Source: Mycobacterium sp.
Lineage (GTDB): Bacteria > Actinomycetota > Actinomycetes > Mycobacteriales > Mycobacteriaceae
Length of the DNA stretch: 51,419 nucleotides
Direction of reading: 5' to 3'
Assembly (NCBI RefSeq): GCF_019247615.1
Contig: NZ_JAFBAT010000283.1
Span: 1-51,419 of the forward strand
Made by a program: the position numbers and the translations under genes. Shown piece after piece: positions 1 to 8,598 of the stretch (positions are counted from its first letter, which is position 1; each line of letters begins with the position of its first letter). The notes below the pieces were generated by a model. It was not told where the DNA came from and made no database searches. It saw only the letters and a program-made list of their open reading frames with translations.

Positions 1-138
1 GGCTCATGTCCCGCCTTCAGCAAATCTCGACCGGGGGCCGGTATTGACCGCATCAGACAAACTCGTCTACTGGCACTTCATGGAATTGATGCGCGCCGGG
101 AACCGGCGGTGCAAGCCAGCCGGGTATGTGATAGGAAT

Positions 139-174
139 TCGCACGGATCAGAGTGACCGCTGAATTCCGTGCGA
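139..174. terminator. Hairpin downstream of the C40-like peptidase gene
   Basis: A 9-bp stem (TCGCACGGA at 139-147 with TCCGTGCGA at 166-174) encloses a further TCAG/CTGA pairing and an 8-base loop. It lies just past the stop codon of the minus-strand gene at 197-748, where a terminator is expected. There is no U-tract, which is common for mycobacterial terminators. The role is inferred from position. Confidence 0.45.
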
Positions 175-196
175 TCGCTGGGCTGGCATTGATTTG

Positions 197-748
197 TTAT
201 AGAGCCGCAATTCCAGCGTCGCCGGGAGGCGGCAAATCGGGGGCTGGCGGAGGTGGAACTTGCGCGTCGACAAGAACGGGCGGCGCATCCGGCGGGGGCG
301 GAGCGTCCGGCGGCGGAGGCGGCGCATCCGGGGGCGGAGGCAATGCGGCGTCGCCATCGGGCGGCATCGGTAAGAACATGTGGTGGGTGAATCCGGCCTG
401 GTAGGCGCCAGCGCCGCCGACGTGGACGCCGCCGCGTTCACCACTGGACACGGCGGTGCCGTCCGGCAGGGTTACAGCCGTATGGCCGCCGTTCCAACCG
501 ATCACCAACGCATTGGGCGCGGTTCCGTATTGAAAGCCCCGCGCTAATAACGCTGCTTCCTCGTTTCCCGTATTGAATCGGCTGCCGAAAATCGGCCTGT
601 CGGCCGCCGCGTTGGCAATCCATGAAGCCAGCCCGGAGCAGTCGGTTCCCGCGGGCGTATCCCCGCCCACAACATAAGGCGTACCGGAAACCTGATTGAT
701 AAGCGACATTAATGCTGCCAGAACAACCATGGGCAGGGACGCTAACAA
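197..748 (-). CDS. Exported C40 (NlpC/P60-like) peptidase-like protein with proline-rich tail
   Basis: The 183-residue product starts with a hydrophobic segment that could be a signal peptide or anchor. A papain-like core follows: a likely nucleophile Cys in TDCSGLASW and a likely His in GGHTAVTL, the Cys/His arrangement of cell-wall C40 peptidases and related phage-derived mycobacterial domains. The last third is built of PPPPDA-type repeats, a probable wall-spanning or disordered tail. The start shown is TTG; an ATG six codons later (728-730) is equally possible. Peptidoglycan hydrolysis is inferred from the motif only. There is no operon partner, and the gene is divergent from the DUF732 gene. 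Confidence 0.6.
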   Translation of the reverse strand: MLASLPMVVLAALMSLINQVSGTPYVVGGDTPAGTDCSGLASWIANAAADRPIFGSRFNTGNEEAALLARGFQYGTAPNALVIGWNGGHTAVTLPDGTAVSSGERGGVHVGGAGAYQAGFTHHMFLPMPPDGDAALPPPPDAPPPPPDAPPPPDAPPVLVDAQVPPPPAPDLPPPGDAGIAAL

Positions 749-1080
749 GAAAGGTCATTGGCCGCCAAAAATTGTGTCGTGCGTCATGTGCAAATTCGGC
801 AATGGCGTGCGCCACATTCGCAGCAAACTAGACGCCGGTATTCCGCGGCACCCCGGCCCGTAGGGTCATCGACCGAAACGTCACCGGCCGGCCAAGCACG
901 CTCAGCGTGGCCGTTTGGATGACTCGCCGCCGTGACAGCTCGTCAGCTTCACCGCTCGGCGTGCTGGAGAGCCCGAACGGCGCGGTCGCGTCCCGGTGCT
1001 CGCTAAACTGCGATGAACGTTGCGTTAGGTCCAGCGCTGCTCACCCGACGCCGTGAGTCTTGTGACGAGGAGGATTCATC
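749..1080. other. Intergenic region between two divergent exported-protein genes
   Basis: This 332-base stretch holds no convincing gene. Short reading frames here lack a ribosome binding site and recognisable protein features. A TAAACT hexamer at 1004-1009 could be the -10 box of the downstream DUF732 gene, giving a leader of about 65 bases. An AGGAGGA Shine-Dalgarno sequence sits at about 1066-1072. Nothing else stands out. Confidence 0.5.
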
Positions 1081-1500
1081 GTGGTGAGAGCCGTCGCCTT
1101 ATTAGCCCTTGCCGTCGGATTGGCTGTGCCGGCCTATGCGGACACCACCGACGACGCGTTCCTCACGAACCTCGGCACGTCCGGCATGGATTACGGCGCC
1201 CCCGACAAAGCAATCCAGGTCGCGAAAAATGTGGTCTGCGCCACCCTGAGCAATAACCCCAATACCCCCAACGCGGAGCTGGTAACCAAAGTCACCGACG
1301 TAACGCATTGGCCCCCGCTCAACGCCGCCTACTTCACGGGCGCCGCGATCCAGGCCTACTGTCCGCAATACGGCTCCATTGCCGCCCCGAGCGTCCCGAG
1401 GAGGGCTCCCACTGCCCCCAGTACGGCCCCGCCGAAGTCGACGACGCCATCGGTCCAGCCCGCGGCTACGCGGATCAGCATCCCCGCCGACCGGAGGTAG
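1081..1500 (+). CDS. Secreted DUF732 family protein
   Basis: A 139-residue exported protein. Residues 1-20 form a signal peptide ending in AYA, with likely cleavage before Asp21. The mature part shows DUF732 hallmarks: the DDAFLTNL start and two cysteines (C53 and C94) that probably form a disulfide. A Pro/Thr/Ser-rich tail follows from about residue 100. A strong AGGAGGA ribosome site lies 8 bases before the GTG start. DUF732 proteins are abundant, small and secreted in mycobacteria, and their function is not known. Confidence 0.85.
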   Translation: MVRAVALLALAVGLAVPAYADTTDDAFLTNLGTSGMDYGAPDKAIQVAKNVVCATLSNNPNTPNAELVTKVTDVTHWPPLNAAYFTGAAIQAYCPQYGSIAAPSVPRRAPTAPSTAPPKSTTPSVQPAATRISIPADRR

Positions 1501-1626
1501 GTACGGGCAACTGCCGCACTTCTTGGACTGCCGGGACGTTGCCGGGAGCCGGAAGTCGGTAACGTCGCGTACGGACCGCCGATTGTGGTCAGCGGAACGT
1601 CGAACGCACGTCTGGTAAGCCGTCGG

Positions 1627-2718
1627 CTATTTCTTCGACGCCGACGCTTGTCCGTGGCGAAATTCGACCACATCCCCGTCGGCCATGACGTAGTCCTTGC
1701 CTTCCATGCGGACCTTGCCGGCGGCCTTGGCCGCCGCCATCGACCCGGCGGCGATCAGGTCGTCGTAGGACACGATCTCGGCCTTGATGAAACCCTTTTC
1801 GAAATCGCTGTGAATCACCCCGGCCGCCTTGGGCGCGGTGTCGCCTTGGTGAATTGTCCACGCCCGCGCCTCTTTTGGGCCGGCAGTCAGGAACGTCTGC
1901 AGTTTCAGGGTGTGAAAACCCGCACGGGCCAGGGCGTCGAGCCCCCGCTCGGTCTGCCCGATCGATTCCAGCAGCTCGGCGGCCGACTCGTCGTCGAGCT
2001 CGGTCAGCTCCGATTCGATGGCGGCGTCCAGGAACACCGCGTCGGCGGGCGCGACGAGCCGACGCAACTCGGCGACCCGCGCAGCGTCGGTCAGCACGGA
2101 CTCGTCGGCGTTGAAGACGTACAGGAATGGTTTGGTGGTCAGCAGGTTGAGCTCGCGCAGCGGCGAGACGTCGACGCCCGCGGCGAACAGGGTCGTCCCA
2201 CCGTCCAATGTCGCCTGAGCCGCCACCGCCGCGTCGTACATCGGCTTGCGCTCCTTGTTGGTTCGAGCCTCCTTCTCCAGCCTCGGCAGCGCCCGCTCCA
2301 GGGTCTGCAAATCCGCCAGAATCAATTCGGTCTCGACGACCTCGATGTCGGATTTGGGGTCGACCCCGCCTGCGACGTGCGTCACATCGTCGTCGGAAAA
2401 AACCCGGACCACCTGGCAGATGGCGTCGCACTCGCGAATGTGCGCCAGGAACTTGTTACCCAGCCCGGCGCCTTCGGAGGCTCCCTTGACCAGCCCGGCG
2501 ATGTCTACGAAAGTGACCGGCGCCGGGACGATGCGCTCGGAATGAAAAAGCTCCGCGAGTTTGGCCAGCCGCGGGTCCGGCAGCGCGACCACACCCTCGT
2601 TGGGTTCGATCGTCGCAAACGGATAATTGGCCGCCACCACGTCACTTCGGGTCAGTGCGTTGAACAGCGTGGATTTGCCGACGTTGGGCAGGCCCACGAT
2701 TCCCAGGCTCAGGCTCAC
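1627..2718 (-). CDS. ychF: Redox-regulated ATPase YchF (Obg-family P-loop protein)
   Basis: A 363-residue cytosolic P-loop NTPase of the Obg/HflX superfamily. The Walker A motif GLPNVGKST is at residues 9-17 and the switch-like segment [14 protein letters not shown] follows. The C-terminal TGS-type domain ends in VEFRHGQ. The family binds ATP in preference to GTP and associates with ribosomes; a role in oxidative-stress control is known in other bacteria. The start is GTG. TAGACT lies 8 bases upstream, so the mRNA may be nearly leaderless. Full family length, no irregularities. It is divergent from the DUF6542 gene. Confidence 0.96.
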   Translation of the reverse strand: MSLSLGIVGLPNVGKSTLFNALTRSDVVAANYPFATIEPNEGVVALPDPRLAKLAELFHSERIVPAPVTFVDIAGLVKGASEGAGLGNKFLAHIRECDAICQVVRVFSDDDVTHVAGGVDPKSDIEVVETELILADLQTLERALPRLEKEARTNKERKPMYDAAVAAQATLDGGTTLFAAGVDVSPLRELNLLTTKPFLYVFNADESVLTDAARVAELRRLVAPADAVFLDAAIESELTELDDESAAELLESIGQTERGLDALARAGFHTLKLQTFLTAGPKEARAWTIHQGDTAPKAAGVIHSDFEKGFIKAEIVSYDDLIAAGSMAAAKAAGKVRMEGKDYVMADGDVVEFRHGQASASKK

Positions 2719-2807
2719 GGGGAATCAAGTCTAGGTTGCTGGGCGCCGACCCATGGCGCGCCCGGCATCTCGATAAGGTCTTTACGGGCGTTTCGGCACA
2801 TTCCCGG

Positions 2808-2813
2808 TACGGT
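2808..2813 (+). promoter_or_regulatory. Predicted -10 box of a leaderless promoter (DUF6542 gene)
   Basis: TACGGT fits the mycobacterial TANNNT consensus and ends exactly 6 bases before the GTG at 2820. This would place transcription start on the first base of the start codon. There is no Shine-Dalgarno sequence. Confidence 0.5.
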
Positions 2814-2819
2814 CTACAT

Positions 2820-4070
2820 GTGTCAGCACAGCGCGAAGCGTCGGCGGTCGAGGCCGGCCACCGTTCGATCCACCCGAACATCCCGGGCGTTCCGTGGTGG
2901 GCCGCGCTGGTCATTGCCCTCACCGCGACCGCGATCGGGTACGGCATCGATGCCGGATCGGGTCACAAGGAGCTGACCCACGTCTTCGCCATCTTCTATA
3001 TCGCCGGCTGCGTGGCCGCGGTCCTGGCCGTTCGCCAGGAGGGCGTGTTCACCGCGATCATTCAGCCTCCGCTGATACTTTTCTGCGCGGTACCCGGTGC
3101 CTACTGGCTTTTCCACGGACGCAAAATCGGCAACCTCAAAGACCTCCTGATCAACTGCGGCTATCCGCTCATCGAGCGGTTCCCCATGATGCTCGGCACC
3201 GCCGGTGGCGTACTGCTGATCGGTCTGATCAGGTGGTTTTTCGGGAAGTCGCAGCGGACAGGGACCGAGACCGCGCACGGCGACCAAACCGGCGAGTCGG
3301 CCCGATCACACTCCTTCATCGGCGCCGTTGCCGCGAAGCTGGGTTCGCTTCTTGCGCCGGGCACCCACGACGAGGATCTCGGCGGCGATCCCGGGGAGGC
3401 GGCACCGCCACGGCGCACTCGCGCGCGCACCTCTCGGGAGGCCACCGCCCGCAGCGACCGGTCGGCGCGTGGCGGTCGGTCCGCCACACGCCCCACCCGA
3501 ACCCATTCCCGGCACGCGCGGCCGGCCACGGAGGACGACCACGAGCCCGTCGCAGAGCGCCCCCGGCGGCGGCGCCAGGCCCGTCCCCGCGACGCCGATC
3601 CTGCCGACATCCCGGGCCGGACCCGCCGTCGTCCCCGGCCGCAGGGCGATCCCGAGCCACTCGGGCAGCCGCCGCGAGAAACCCGTCGCGAAACGCGGCG
3701 GAACGGGGCCAATCCCTACGAGTGGCCGTACGACCAGGAAATGCCACGTAGCAGCCGCTTCGACGGCCCGAACCGGTACGGGGACAGGTACGAGGACAGG
3801 TACGAGCCGCCCGGCGCCAGCGGGCGTTTCAATCGCTATGCGCCGTACGAGGCGGACCCAGCCTACGAGCCTCCCCGGCGCCGGCGCGCAGCTGCCGGTG
3901 GGCCAAACGGCGCAACGCCGACACATCACCCGATCTCGCGCGTCCGCTACCGCGGGCAGGCGCCGGTGAATGAGTCCCGGCCCGAGCCGGGCGGCGAGCC
4001 GCGCGCCGAGCGCCGCAGCCGATCACGGCCGCCCGCGCCCCCTGCGGAGTCCTGGGAGTACGACGTTTAA
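2820..4070 (+). CDS. DUF6542 membrane protein with long Arg/Pro-rich tail
   Basis: 416 residues from the GTG at 2820. This start gives a sensible N-terminus and fits a leaderless promoter; an in-frame start at 2736 would overlap the ychF promoter. Four hydrophobic helices fall at about 26-43, 54-71, 82-98 and 122-141 and form the DUF6542 domain. The remaining 270 residues are very rich in Arg, Pro and charged residues, probably disordered and cytoplasmic. They include a duplicated DRYE. No function is known. The stop overlaps that of the convergent ispH by three bases. Confidence 0.85.
   Translation: MSAQREASAVEAGHRSIHPNIPGVPWWAALVIALTATAIGYGIDAGSGHKELTHVFAIFYIAGCVAAVLAVRQEGVFTAIIQPPLILFCAVPGAYWLFHGRKIGNLKDLLINCGYPLIERFPMMLGTAGGVLLIGLIRWFFGKSQRTGTETAHGDQTGESARSHSFIGAVAAKLGSLLAPGTHDEDLGGDPGEAAPPRRTRARTSREATARSDRSARGGRSATRPTRTHSRHARPATEDDHEPVAERPRRRRQARPRDADPADIPGRTRRRPRPQGDPEPLGQPPRETRRETRRNGANPYEWPYDQEMPRSSRFDGPNRYGDRYEDRYEPPGASGRFNRYAPYEADPAYEPPRRRRAAAGGPNGATPTHHPISRVRYRGQAPVNESRPEPGGEPRAERRSRSRPPAPPAESWEYDV
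3783..3806 (+). repeat. 12-bp tandem duplication in the DUF6542 tail
   Basis: GACAGGTACGAG occurs twice head to tail (3783-3794 and 3795-3806) and encodes DRYEDRYE. It keeps the frame, and is likely a slippage-generated length polymorphism in a disordered region. Confidence 0.8.
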
Positions 4071-5068
4071 AGGGCCGAGCGGATTTCCCGCGGCAGCGCG
4101 AACACCAGGGTCTCCTGGGCCGTCGTCACCGGCTGGACCAGGTCGTATCCGCATTCGCCGAGCCGCTCCAGCACACCACGCACCAACACCTCGGGGACCG
4201 ACGCACCCGAGGTGACCCCCACCGTGGTGACGCCGTCCAACCACGCCGGGTCGATGTCGTCGGCCCAATCCACCAGGTGAGCGGCCGCGGCTCCGCCGCC
4301 GAGCGCCACTTCCACCAGCCGCACCGAATTCGACGAGTTGCGCGATCCGACGACGATGACCAGCTCACATTCGGGGGCCATCGCCTTGACCGCGACCTGC
4401 CGGTTTTGGGTGGCGTAGCAGATGTCGTCGCTGGGCGGGTCCTGCAGCTTGGGGAAACGTTGCCGTAGCCGCTCGACGATCTCCATCGTTTCGTCGACCG
4501 ACAGCGTGGTCTGCGACAGCCAGACCACCTTGTTCTCGTCGCGTACCGTCACGCCGTCCACCGCCTCGACCCCGTCGACCAGCTGCACGTGATCGGGCGC
4601 TTCGCCGGCGGTTCCGATGACCTCCTCGTGGCCCTCATGACCGATGAGCAGGATGTCGTAGTCGTCCCGCGCGAATCGCCTGGCTTCGTTGTGCACCTTG
4701 GTCACCAACGGGCAAGTGGCATCGATGGTGCGCAGACTGCGTTCGGCGGCGGCGGCGTACACGGTGGGTGCGACTCCGTGTGCGGAGAACACCACGATGG
4801 CGCCCTCGGGCACCTCGTTGGTTTCCTGGACGAACACCGCCCCAGCCTTCTCCAGGGTGTCCACCACGTGGCGGTTGTGCACGATCTCGTGGCGCACGTA
4901 GACCGGTGCCCCGTGCTTTTCCAGCGCCCGCTCCACCGTCTCCACGGCCCGGTCCACGCCCGCGCAATACCCGCGCGGCTCGGCCAGCAGAACCCTCCTG
5001 CGGGCTGGTTCCGTGGCTTTCGCGGACTTCACGGCGCCGGGGATTCCCACGTCAACAGTCGGCGGCAT
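4067..5068 (-). CDS. ispH: 4-hydroxy-3-methylbut-2-enyl diphosphate reductase
   Basis: The last enzyme of the MEP isoprenoid pathway, converting HMBPP to IPP and DMAPP with an iron-sulfur cluster. The three cluster cysteines are visible: C35 in [11 protein letters not shown]119 in DATCPLVTK and C217 in [10 protein letters not shown]. The substrate-site segments [19 protein letters not shown] and [11 protein letters not shown] are intact. I start at the ATG at 5068 (334 residues, beginning [11 protein letters not shown]); the frame runs 18 codons further upstream without a likely start. TACCCT lies 7 bases before the ATG. It supplies precursors for the Z-FPP synthase elsewhere in this window. 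It corresponds to the LytB2 type. Confidence 0.95.
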   Translation of the reverse strand: MPPTVDVGIPGAVKSAKATEPARRRVLLAEPRGYCAGVDRAVETVERALEKHGAPVYVRHEIVHNRHVVDTLEKAGAVFVQETNEVPEGAIVVFSAHGVAPTVYAAAAERSLRTIDATCPLVTKVHNEARRFARDDYDILLIGHEGHEEVIGTAGEAPDHVQLVDGVEAVDGVTVRDENKVVWLSQTTLSVDETMEIVERLRQRFPKLQDPPSDDICYATQNRQVAVKAMAPECELVIVVGSRNSSNSVRLVEVALGGGAAAAHLVDWADDIDPAWLDGVTTVGVTSGASVPEVLVRGVLERLGECGYDLVQPVTTAQETLVFALPREIRSAL

Positions 5069-5168
5069 GACATTCAGGGTACTTACCCCCGACATCGAGG
5101 GCACGTGGTCCCGCCGGCACACGGCGCGCGGCTTGGCGTTAGCCGCCCCTTGAGGCAGTCTTGGTCAC

Positions 5169-5825
5169 ATGGCTACTGCACCGTACGGAGTTCGGCTGTT
5201 GGTCGGCGCGGCGACAGTCGCCGTCGAGGAGACAATGAAGCTGCCGAAGACCATCCTGATGTACCCCATGACCCTGGCCAGCACGGCAGCACACCTGGTG
5301 ATGCGATTTCAGCAGAACCTGGCCGAGCTGGCGATCAAGGGGGACAGCACGCTGGAGTCCTTGTTCCCGCCGAAGGAGGAGAAACCGGAGTGGGCGACCT
5401 TCGACGAGGACCTGCCGGATGCCGCCGAGATCTCCGGGGCTGACGCTGTCGCATCGCCCGAGGGCGGCGACGCCGATCGCCGGGCCGAGGGACGGTTCGC
5501 GTTGTACTCGATTACCGACGCGCCCGAGGCCGCCAATCCGCCGACCAACGCCGCGGCCCAGTCGACGAAGTCGGGTGCGGCCAGCGCAAAAGCCACAAAA
5601 GGCACAAAAGGCACAAAAGCCACGAAGGCACCGGCGATTCCGGAACCGCCGGTGGCCGCCGAACTGGACTATCCGACGCTGACGCTGGCCCAGCTGCGGG
5701 CCCGGCTGCAGTCGCTCGATGTCGACGAGCTCGAGGCGCTGCTGGCCTATGAGCAGGCCACGAAGGCCCGTGCACCGTTCCAGACGCTGCTCGCCAACAG
5801 GATCACCCGCGCGAACGCGAAGTGA
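5169..5825 (+). CDS. Putative lipid-droplet-associated protein (Rv1109c-like)
   Basis: 218 residues. The conserved N-terminus ([20 protein letters not shown], then hydrophobic or amphipathic stretches to about residue 65) resembles actinobacterial proteins annotated as lipid-droplet associated; that assignment is from memory. A low-complexity middle includes a Lys/Thr repeat ([13 protein letters not shown]) encoded by A-rich 9-bp tandem units at about 5584-5625. A conserved helical C-terminus follows ([22 protein letters not shown]). The stop overlaps the GTG start of xseA by 4 bases, so the two are translationally coupled. Function uncertain. Confidence 0.7.
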   Translation: MATAPYGVRLLVGAATVAVEETMKLPKTILMYPMTLASTAAHLVMRFQQNLAELAIKGDSTLESLFPPKEEKPEWATFDEDLPDAAEISGADAVASPEGGDADRRAEGRFALYSITDAPEAANPPTNAAAQSTKSGAASAKATKGTKGTKATKAPAIPEPPVAAELDYPTLTLAQLRARLQSLDVDELEALLAYEQATKARAPFQTLLANRITRANAK

Positions 5826-7060
5826 CCTCCCAGCTCAACTCCGCGGAGAACCCCTTTCCGGTGCGGGCGGTAGCGATCCGGGTCGCCGGCTGGATCGACA
5901 AGCTCGGCACGGTGTGGGTTGAGGGCCAGCTGGCCCAGATCACCATGCGGCCCGACTCCAAGACCGTGTTCATGGTGTTGCGTGATCCGGCCGCCGACAT
6001 GTCGCTGACCGTGACCTGTCCGCGCGACCTCGTCCTGGATGCGCCGGTCAAACTGGCCGAAGGCGCTCAGGTGGTGGTGTGCGGCAAGCCCTCCTTCTAT
6101 ACCGGGAGGGGCTCGTTTTCCTTGCGGCTCAGCGAGATTCGTGCCGTTGGCGTCGGCGAGCTGCTGGCGCGCATTGACCGGTTGCGCCGGCTGCTGGCCG
6201 CCGAAGGACTCTTCGACCCGAGGCTCAAGCGGCCAATCCCCTTCCTGCCCAACATGATAGGCCTGATCACGGGTCGGGCCAGCGCCGCGGAACGCGACGT
6301 CATGACGGTGGCGGGCGGGCGCTGGCCGGCGGTGCGTTTCGCCGTGCGAAACACCGCGGTCCAGGGGCCGAACGCGGTCCCGCAGATCGTCGAGGCGTTG
6401 GCCGAACTCGACCGCGAACCTGAGGTCGACGTGATCGTGCTGGCCCGCGGCGGCGGCAGCGTTGAGGACCTGCTGCCGTTCTCGGACGAGACGCTGTGCC
6501 GCGCGATCGCGGCGTGCCGCACGCCGGTGATCAGCGCGGTCGGGCACGAGCCCGACAATCCGCTGTGCGACCTGGTGGCCGACCTGCGCGCCGCCACGCC
6601 CACCGACGCGGCCAAGACGGCGGTGCCCGACACCGCAGCCGAGCGCCGGCTCGTCGAGGACCTGCGCCGGCGCAGCGCGCAGGCGTTGCGCAATTGGGTG
6701 TCTCGCGAACAGCGCGCGCTGACCCAGTTGCGCAGCCGACCGGTGTTGGCCGACCCGCTGGCGGCGCTGACGGCACGCGCCGACGAGATTCACCGTGCCC
6801 GCTCGGCGGTCCGCCGCGACATCGGTCGGCTGGTCGAGGCCGAAACCGACCGTATCGGTCATCTGAGCGCCCGGCTGGCCACGCTCGGCCCGGCGGCCAC
6901 GTTGGCCCGCGGCTACGCCGTGGTGCAGACGGTTCCCGACGCCGGGGCTGCGGCGGTGTTGAGGTCGGTCGGCGACGCGCCGCCGGGCACCCGGCTGCGC
7001 ATACGGGTCGCCGACGGGGCCGTGGGGGCGGTAAGTGAGGGGCTGACCGATGGTCACTAG
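5822..7060 (+). CDS. xseA: Exodeoxyribonuclease VII large subunit
   Basis: A 412-residue nuclease subunit that degrades single-stranded DNA together with XseB. The N-terminal OB-fold covers about residues 10-110 ([17 protein letters not shown]). The catalytic domain carries [46 protein letters not shown] and TPTDAA, all family signatures. The coiled C-terminal region, rich in Arg and Leu, binds the small subunits. GTG start overlapping the preceding stop; the end overlaps xseB by 11 bases. A standard xseA-xseB operon. Confidence 0.96.
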   Translation: MTSQLNSAENPFPVRAVAIRVAGWIDKLGTVWVEGQLAQITMRPDSKTVFMVLRDPAADMSLTVTCPRDLVLDAPVKLAEGAQVVVCGKPSFYTGRGSFSLRLSEIRAVGVGELLARIDRLRRLLAAEGLFDPRLKRPIPFLPNMIGLITGRASAAERDVMTVAGGRWPAVRFAVRNTAVQGPNAVPQIVEALAELDREPEVDVIVLARGGGSVEDLLPFSDETLCRAIAACRTPVISAVGHEPDNPLCDLVADLRAATPTDAAKTAVPDTAAERRLVEDLRRRSAQALRNWVSREQRALTQLRSRPVLADPLAALTARADEIHRARSAVRRDIGRLVEAETDRIGHLSARLATLGPAATLARGYAVVQTVPDAGAAAVLRSVGDAPPGTRLRIRVADGAVGAVSEGLTDGH

Positions 7061-7286
7061 CGACGACCATCCGGTTACGCCTATTAGTCAGCTCGGCTAT
7101 GAAGCTTGCCGGGACCAGCTGATCGAAGTGGTGCGGGCCCTGGAACAGGGCGGGTTGGACCTCGAGACGTCGCTGCAACTATGGGAAAAAGGGGAACAAC
7201 TCGCAAAAAGGTGCGAAGAGCATTTAGCTGGCGCACGTAAGCGAGTCGAGGACACCCTGGCCGCGGGCCGCGCCGAGGAGGGCTGA
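7050..7286 (+). CDS. xseB: Exodeoxyribonuclease VII small subunit
   Basis: 78 residues, the usual size. The helical signature [36 protein letters not shown] is present (split here for reading: [12 protein letters not shown], then [16 protein letters not shown]). It wraps on XseA and is needed for an active enzyme. The start lies inside the xseA end, so the genes are translationally coupled. The Glu/Lys-rich C-terminus is typical. Confidence 0.95.
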   Translation: MVTSDDHPVTPISQLGYEACRDQLIEVVRALEQGGLDLETSLQLWEKGEQLAKRCEEHLAGARKRVEDTLAAGRAEEG

Positions 7287-7331
7287 AACCCGTCGGGTCC
7301 GCGGGGTCGATCCGCCATTTGTTTTCAAATT

Positions 7332-7345
7332 TGGAACACGTTTCA
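7332..7345 (+). promoter_or_regulatory. KstR-like operator upstream of the steroid dehydrogenase
   Basis: TGGAACACGTTTCA fits every fixed position of the published KstR consensus TNNAACNNGTTNNA. It ends one base before the predicted -10 box, so a bound repressor would block the promoter. KstR is the TetR-family repressor of the mycobacterial cholesterol-catabolism regulon. This site was identified by eye. Confidence 0.65.
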
Positions 7346-7346
7346 G

Positions 7347-7352
7347 TATGCT
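7347..7352 (+). promoter_or_regulatory. Predicted -10 box of a leaderless promoter (3-beta-HSD gene)
   Basis: TATGCT (TANNNT) ends six bases before the ATG at 7359. No Shine-Dalgarno sequence precedes the ATG. It abuts the KstR-like operator. Confidence 0.55.
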
Positions 7353-7358
7353 TCCGGC

Positions 7359-8468
7359 ATGGGTGATCCATCACTGACAACCGAACTCGGCCGCGTCCTG
7401 GTCACCGGCGGCTCGGGTTTTGTCGGCGCCAACCTGGTGACCACCTTGCTCGACCGCGGATACCACGTCCGCTCCTTCGACCGGGCCCCGACACGGCTGC
7501 CCGAGCACGACCGCCTGGAGGTGCTACAGGGCGACATCACCGACCCGACCGTCTGCGCCAAGGCGGTGGACGGCATCGACACGGTGTTCCACACTGCGGC
7601 GATCATCGAGCTGATGGGCGGGGCGTCGGCGTCCGAGGAATACCGGCGGCGCAGCTTCGCCGTCAATGTCGACGGCACCAAGAACCTGCTACGCGCCGCG
7701 CAGGCGGCCGGCGTGAAGCGGTTCGTATACACCGCATCGAACAGCGTGGTGATGGGCGGTCAGCGCATTGCCGGCGGCGACGAAACCATGCCGTACACCA
7801 CACGGTTCGACTCCCTGTACACCGAAACCAAGGTGGCTGCCGAGAAATTCGTGCTCTCCGAGAACGGCAACGGTGGCGTGCTGACCTGTTCCATCCGGCC
7901 GAGCGGCATCTGGGGCCGCGGCGACCAGACCATGTTCAAGCGGTTGTTCGAAAGCGTCGTGGCCGGCTACCTGAAGGTGCTCGTCGGCGGGAAAAACGCC
8001 AAGCTGGACAACTCGTACGTGCACAACCTCATTCACGGGTTCATCCTGGCCGCCGAGCATCTCGTCCCCGGCGGAACCGCACCCGGCCAGGCTTACTTCA
8101 TCAACGACGGTGAACCCATCAACATGTTCGAGTTCGCTCGACCGGTAGTCACGGCCTGTGGCGTACGTTGGCCGCGTGCGCGGGTCTCCGGCCGGCTGGT
8201 GCGCGACGTGATGGCGGTGTGGCAGCAGTTGCACTTCCGGTTCGGGTTGCCCAAACCGCCGCTGGAACCCAATGCCGTCCAACGCCTTTACATTGACAAC
8301 TATTTTTCAATCGCGAAGGCCGAGCGCGACCTGGGCTATCGTCCGCTGTTCACCACCGAGCAGGCGATGGCCGAGTGCCTGCCGTACTACAAGGAACTTT
8401 TCGAGCAGGTCAAGGCGGCGTCCAAACCCCACGTGGCGTCCGTGGTTGCAAGCCCGCCACCGGAGTAG
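7359..8468 (+). CDS. 3-beta-hydroxysteroid dehydrogenase / cholesterol dehydrogenase-like
   Basis: A 369-residue extended short-chain dehydrogenase of the 3-beta-HSD family. The Rossmann motif VTGGSGFVGANLV lies near residues 14-26. The catalytic Tyr and Lys are Y154 and K158 in LYTETKVAAEKF, and the family motif SIRPSGIWGRGDQTMFK follows. The M. tuberculosis orthologue (Rv1106c) oxidises cholesterol and pregnenolone to the 3-keto-4-ene steroid using NAD. The KstR-like operator just upstream supports a sterol role and induction by cholesterol. The gene is convergent with the carboxylesterase gene. Confidence 0.92.
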   Translation: MGDPSLTTELGRVLVTGGSGFVGANLVTTLLDRGYHVRSFDRAPTRLPEHDRLEVLQGDITDPTVCAKAVDGIDTVFHTAAIIELMGGASASEEYRRRSFAVNVDGTKNLLRAAQAAGVKRFVYTASNSVVMGGQRIAGGDETMPYTTRFDSLYTETKVAAEKFVLSENGNGGVLTCSIRPSGIWGRGDQTMFKRLFESVVAGYLKVLVGGKNAKLDNSYVHNLIHGFILAAEHLVPGGTAPGQAYFINDGEPINMFEFARPVVTACGVRWPRARVSGRLVRDVMAVWQQLHFRFGLPKPPLEPNAVQRLYIDNYFSIAKAERDLGYRPLFTTEQAMAECLPYYKELFEQVKAASKPHVASVVASPPPE

Positions 8469-8512
8469 AGCACAACGAAAGCCAGCCGGCGGCTCGCGTC
8501 TCCTCTGCTCAC

Positions 8513-8570
8513 CGACCGTGGTGGCTAGGTACGGGTTTTGACGAATTTTCGTCCATATCGCCCACGGTCG
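8513..8570. terminator. Inverted repeats between convergent genes
   Basis: An outer pair, CGACCGTGG (8513-8521) and CCACGGTCG (8562-8570), encloses a tight inner hairpin GACGAA-TT-TTCGTC (8540-8553). It sits between the convergent steroid dehydrogenase and carboxylesterase genes, where a bidirectional terminator would be expected. Confidence 0.4.
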
Positions 8571-8598
8571 ACGCGCGATTTCTCGTCGCCGCCGGCGA

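Noticed and set aside
153..404. Gly/Ser-rich plus-strand frame resembling a PE_PGRS-like repeat
   Set aside because: It is the antisense of the PPPPDA-coding region of the minus-strand peptidase gene and has no start signals or PE domain.
1585..2976. 463-codon plus-strand frame across ychF
   Set aside because: Antisense shadow of ychF; composition is typical of the reverse complement of a GC-rich gene, and the real ychF motifs lie on the other strand.
5069..5122. N-terminal extension of IspH
   Set aside because: 18 extra codons are open but lie in the promoter region; the ATG at 5068 gives the expected N-terminus and has a -10-like hexamer just upstream.
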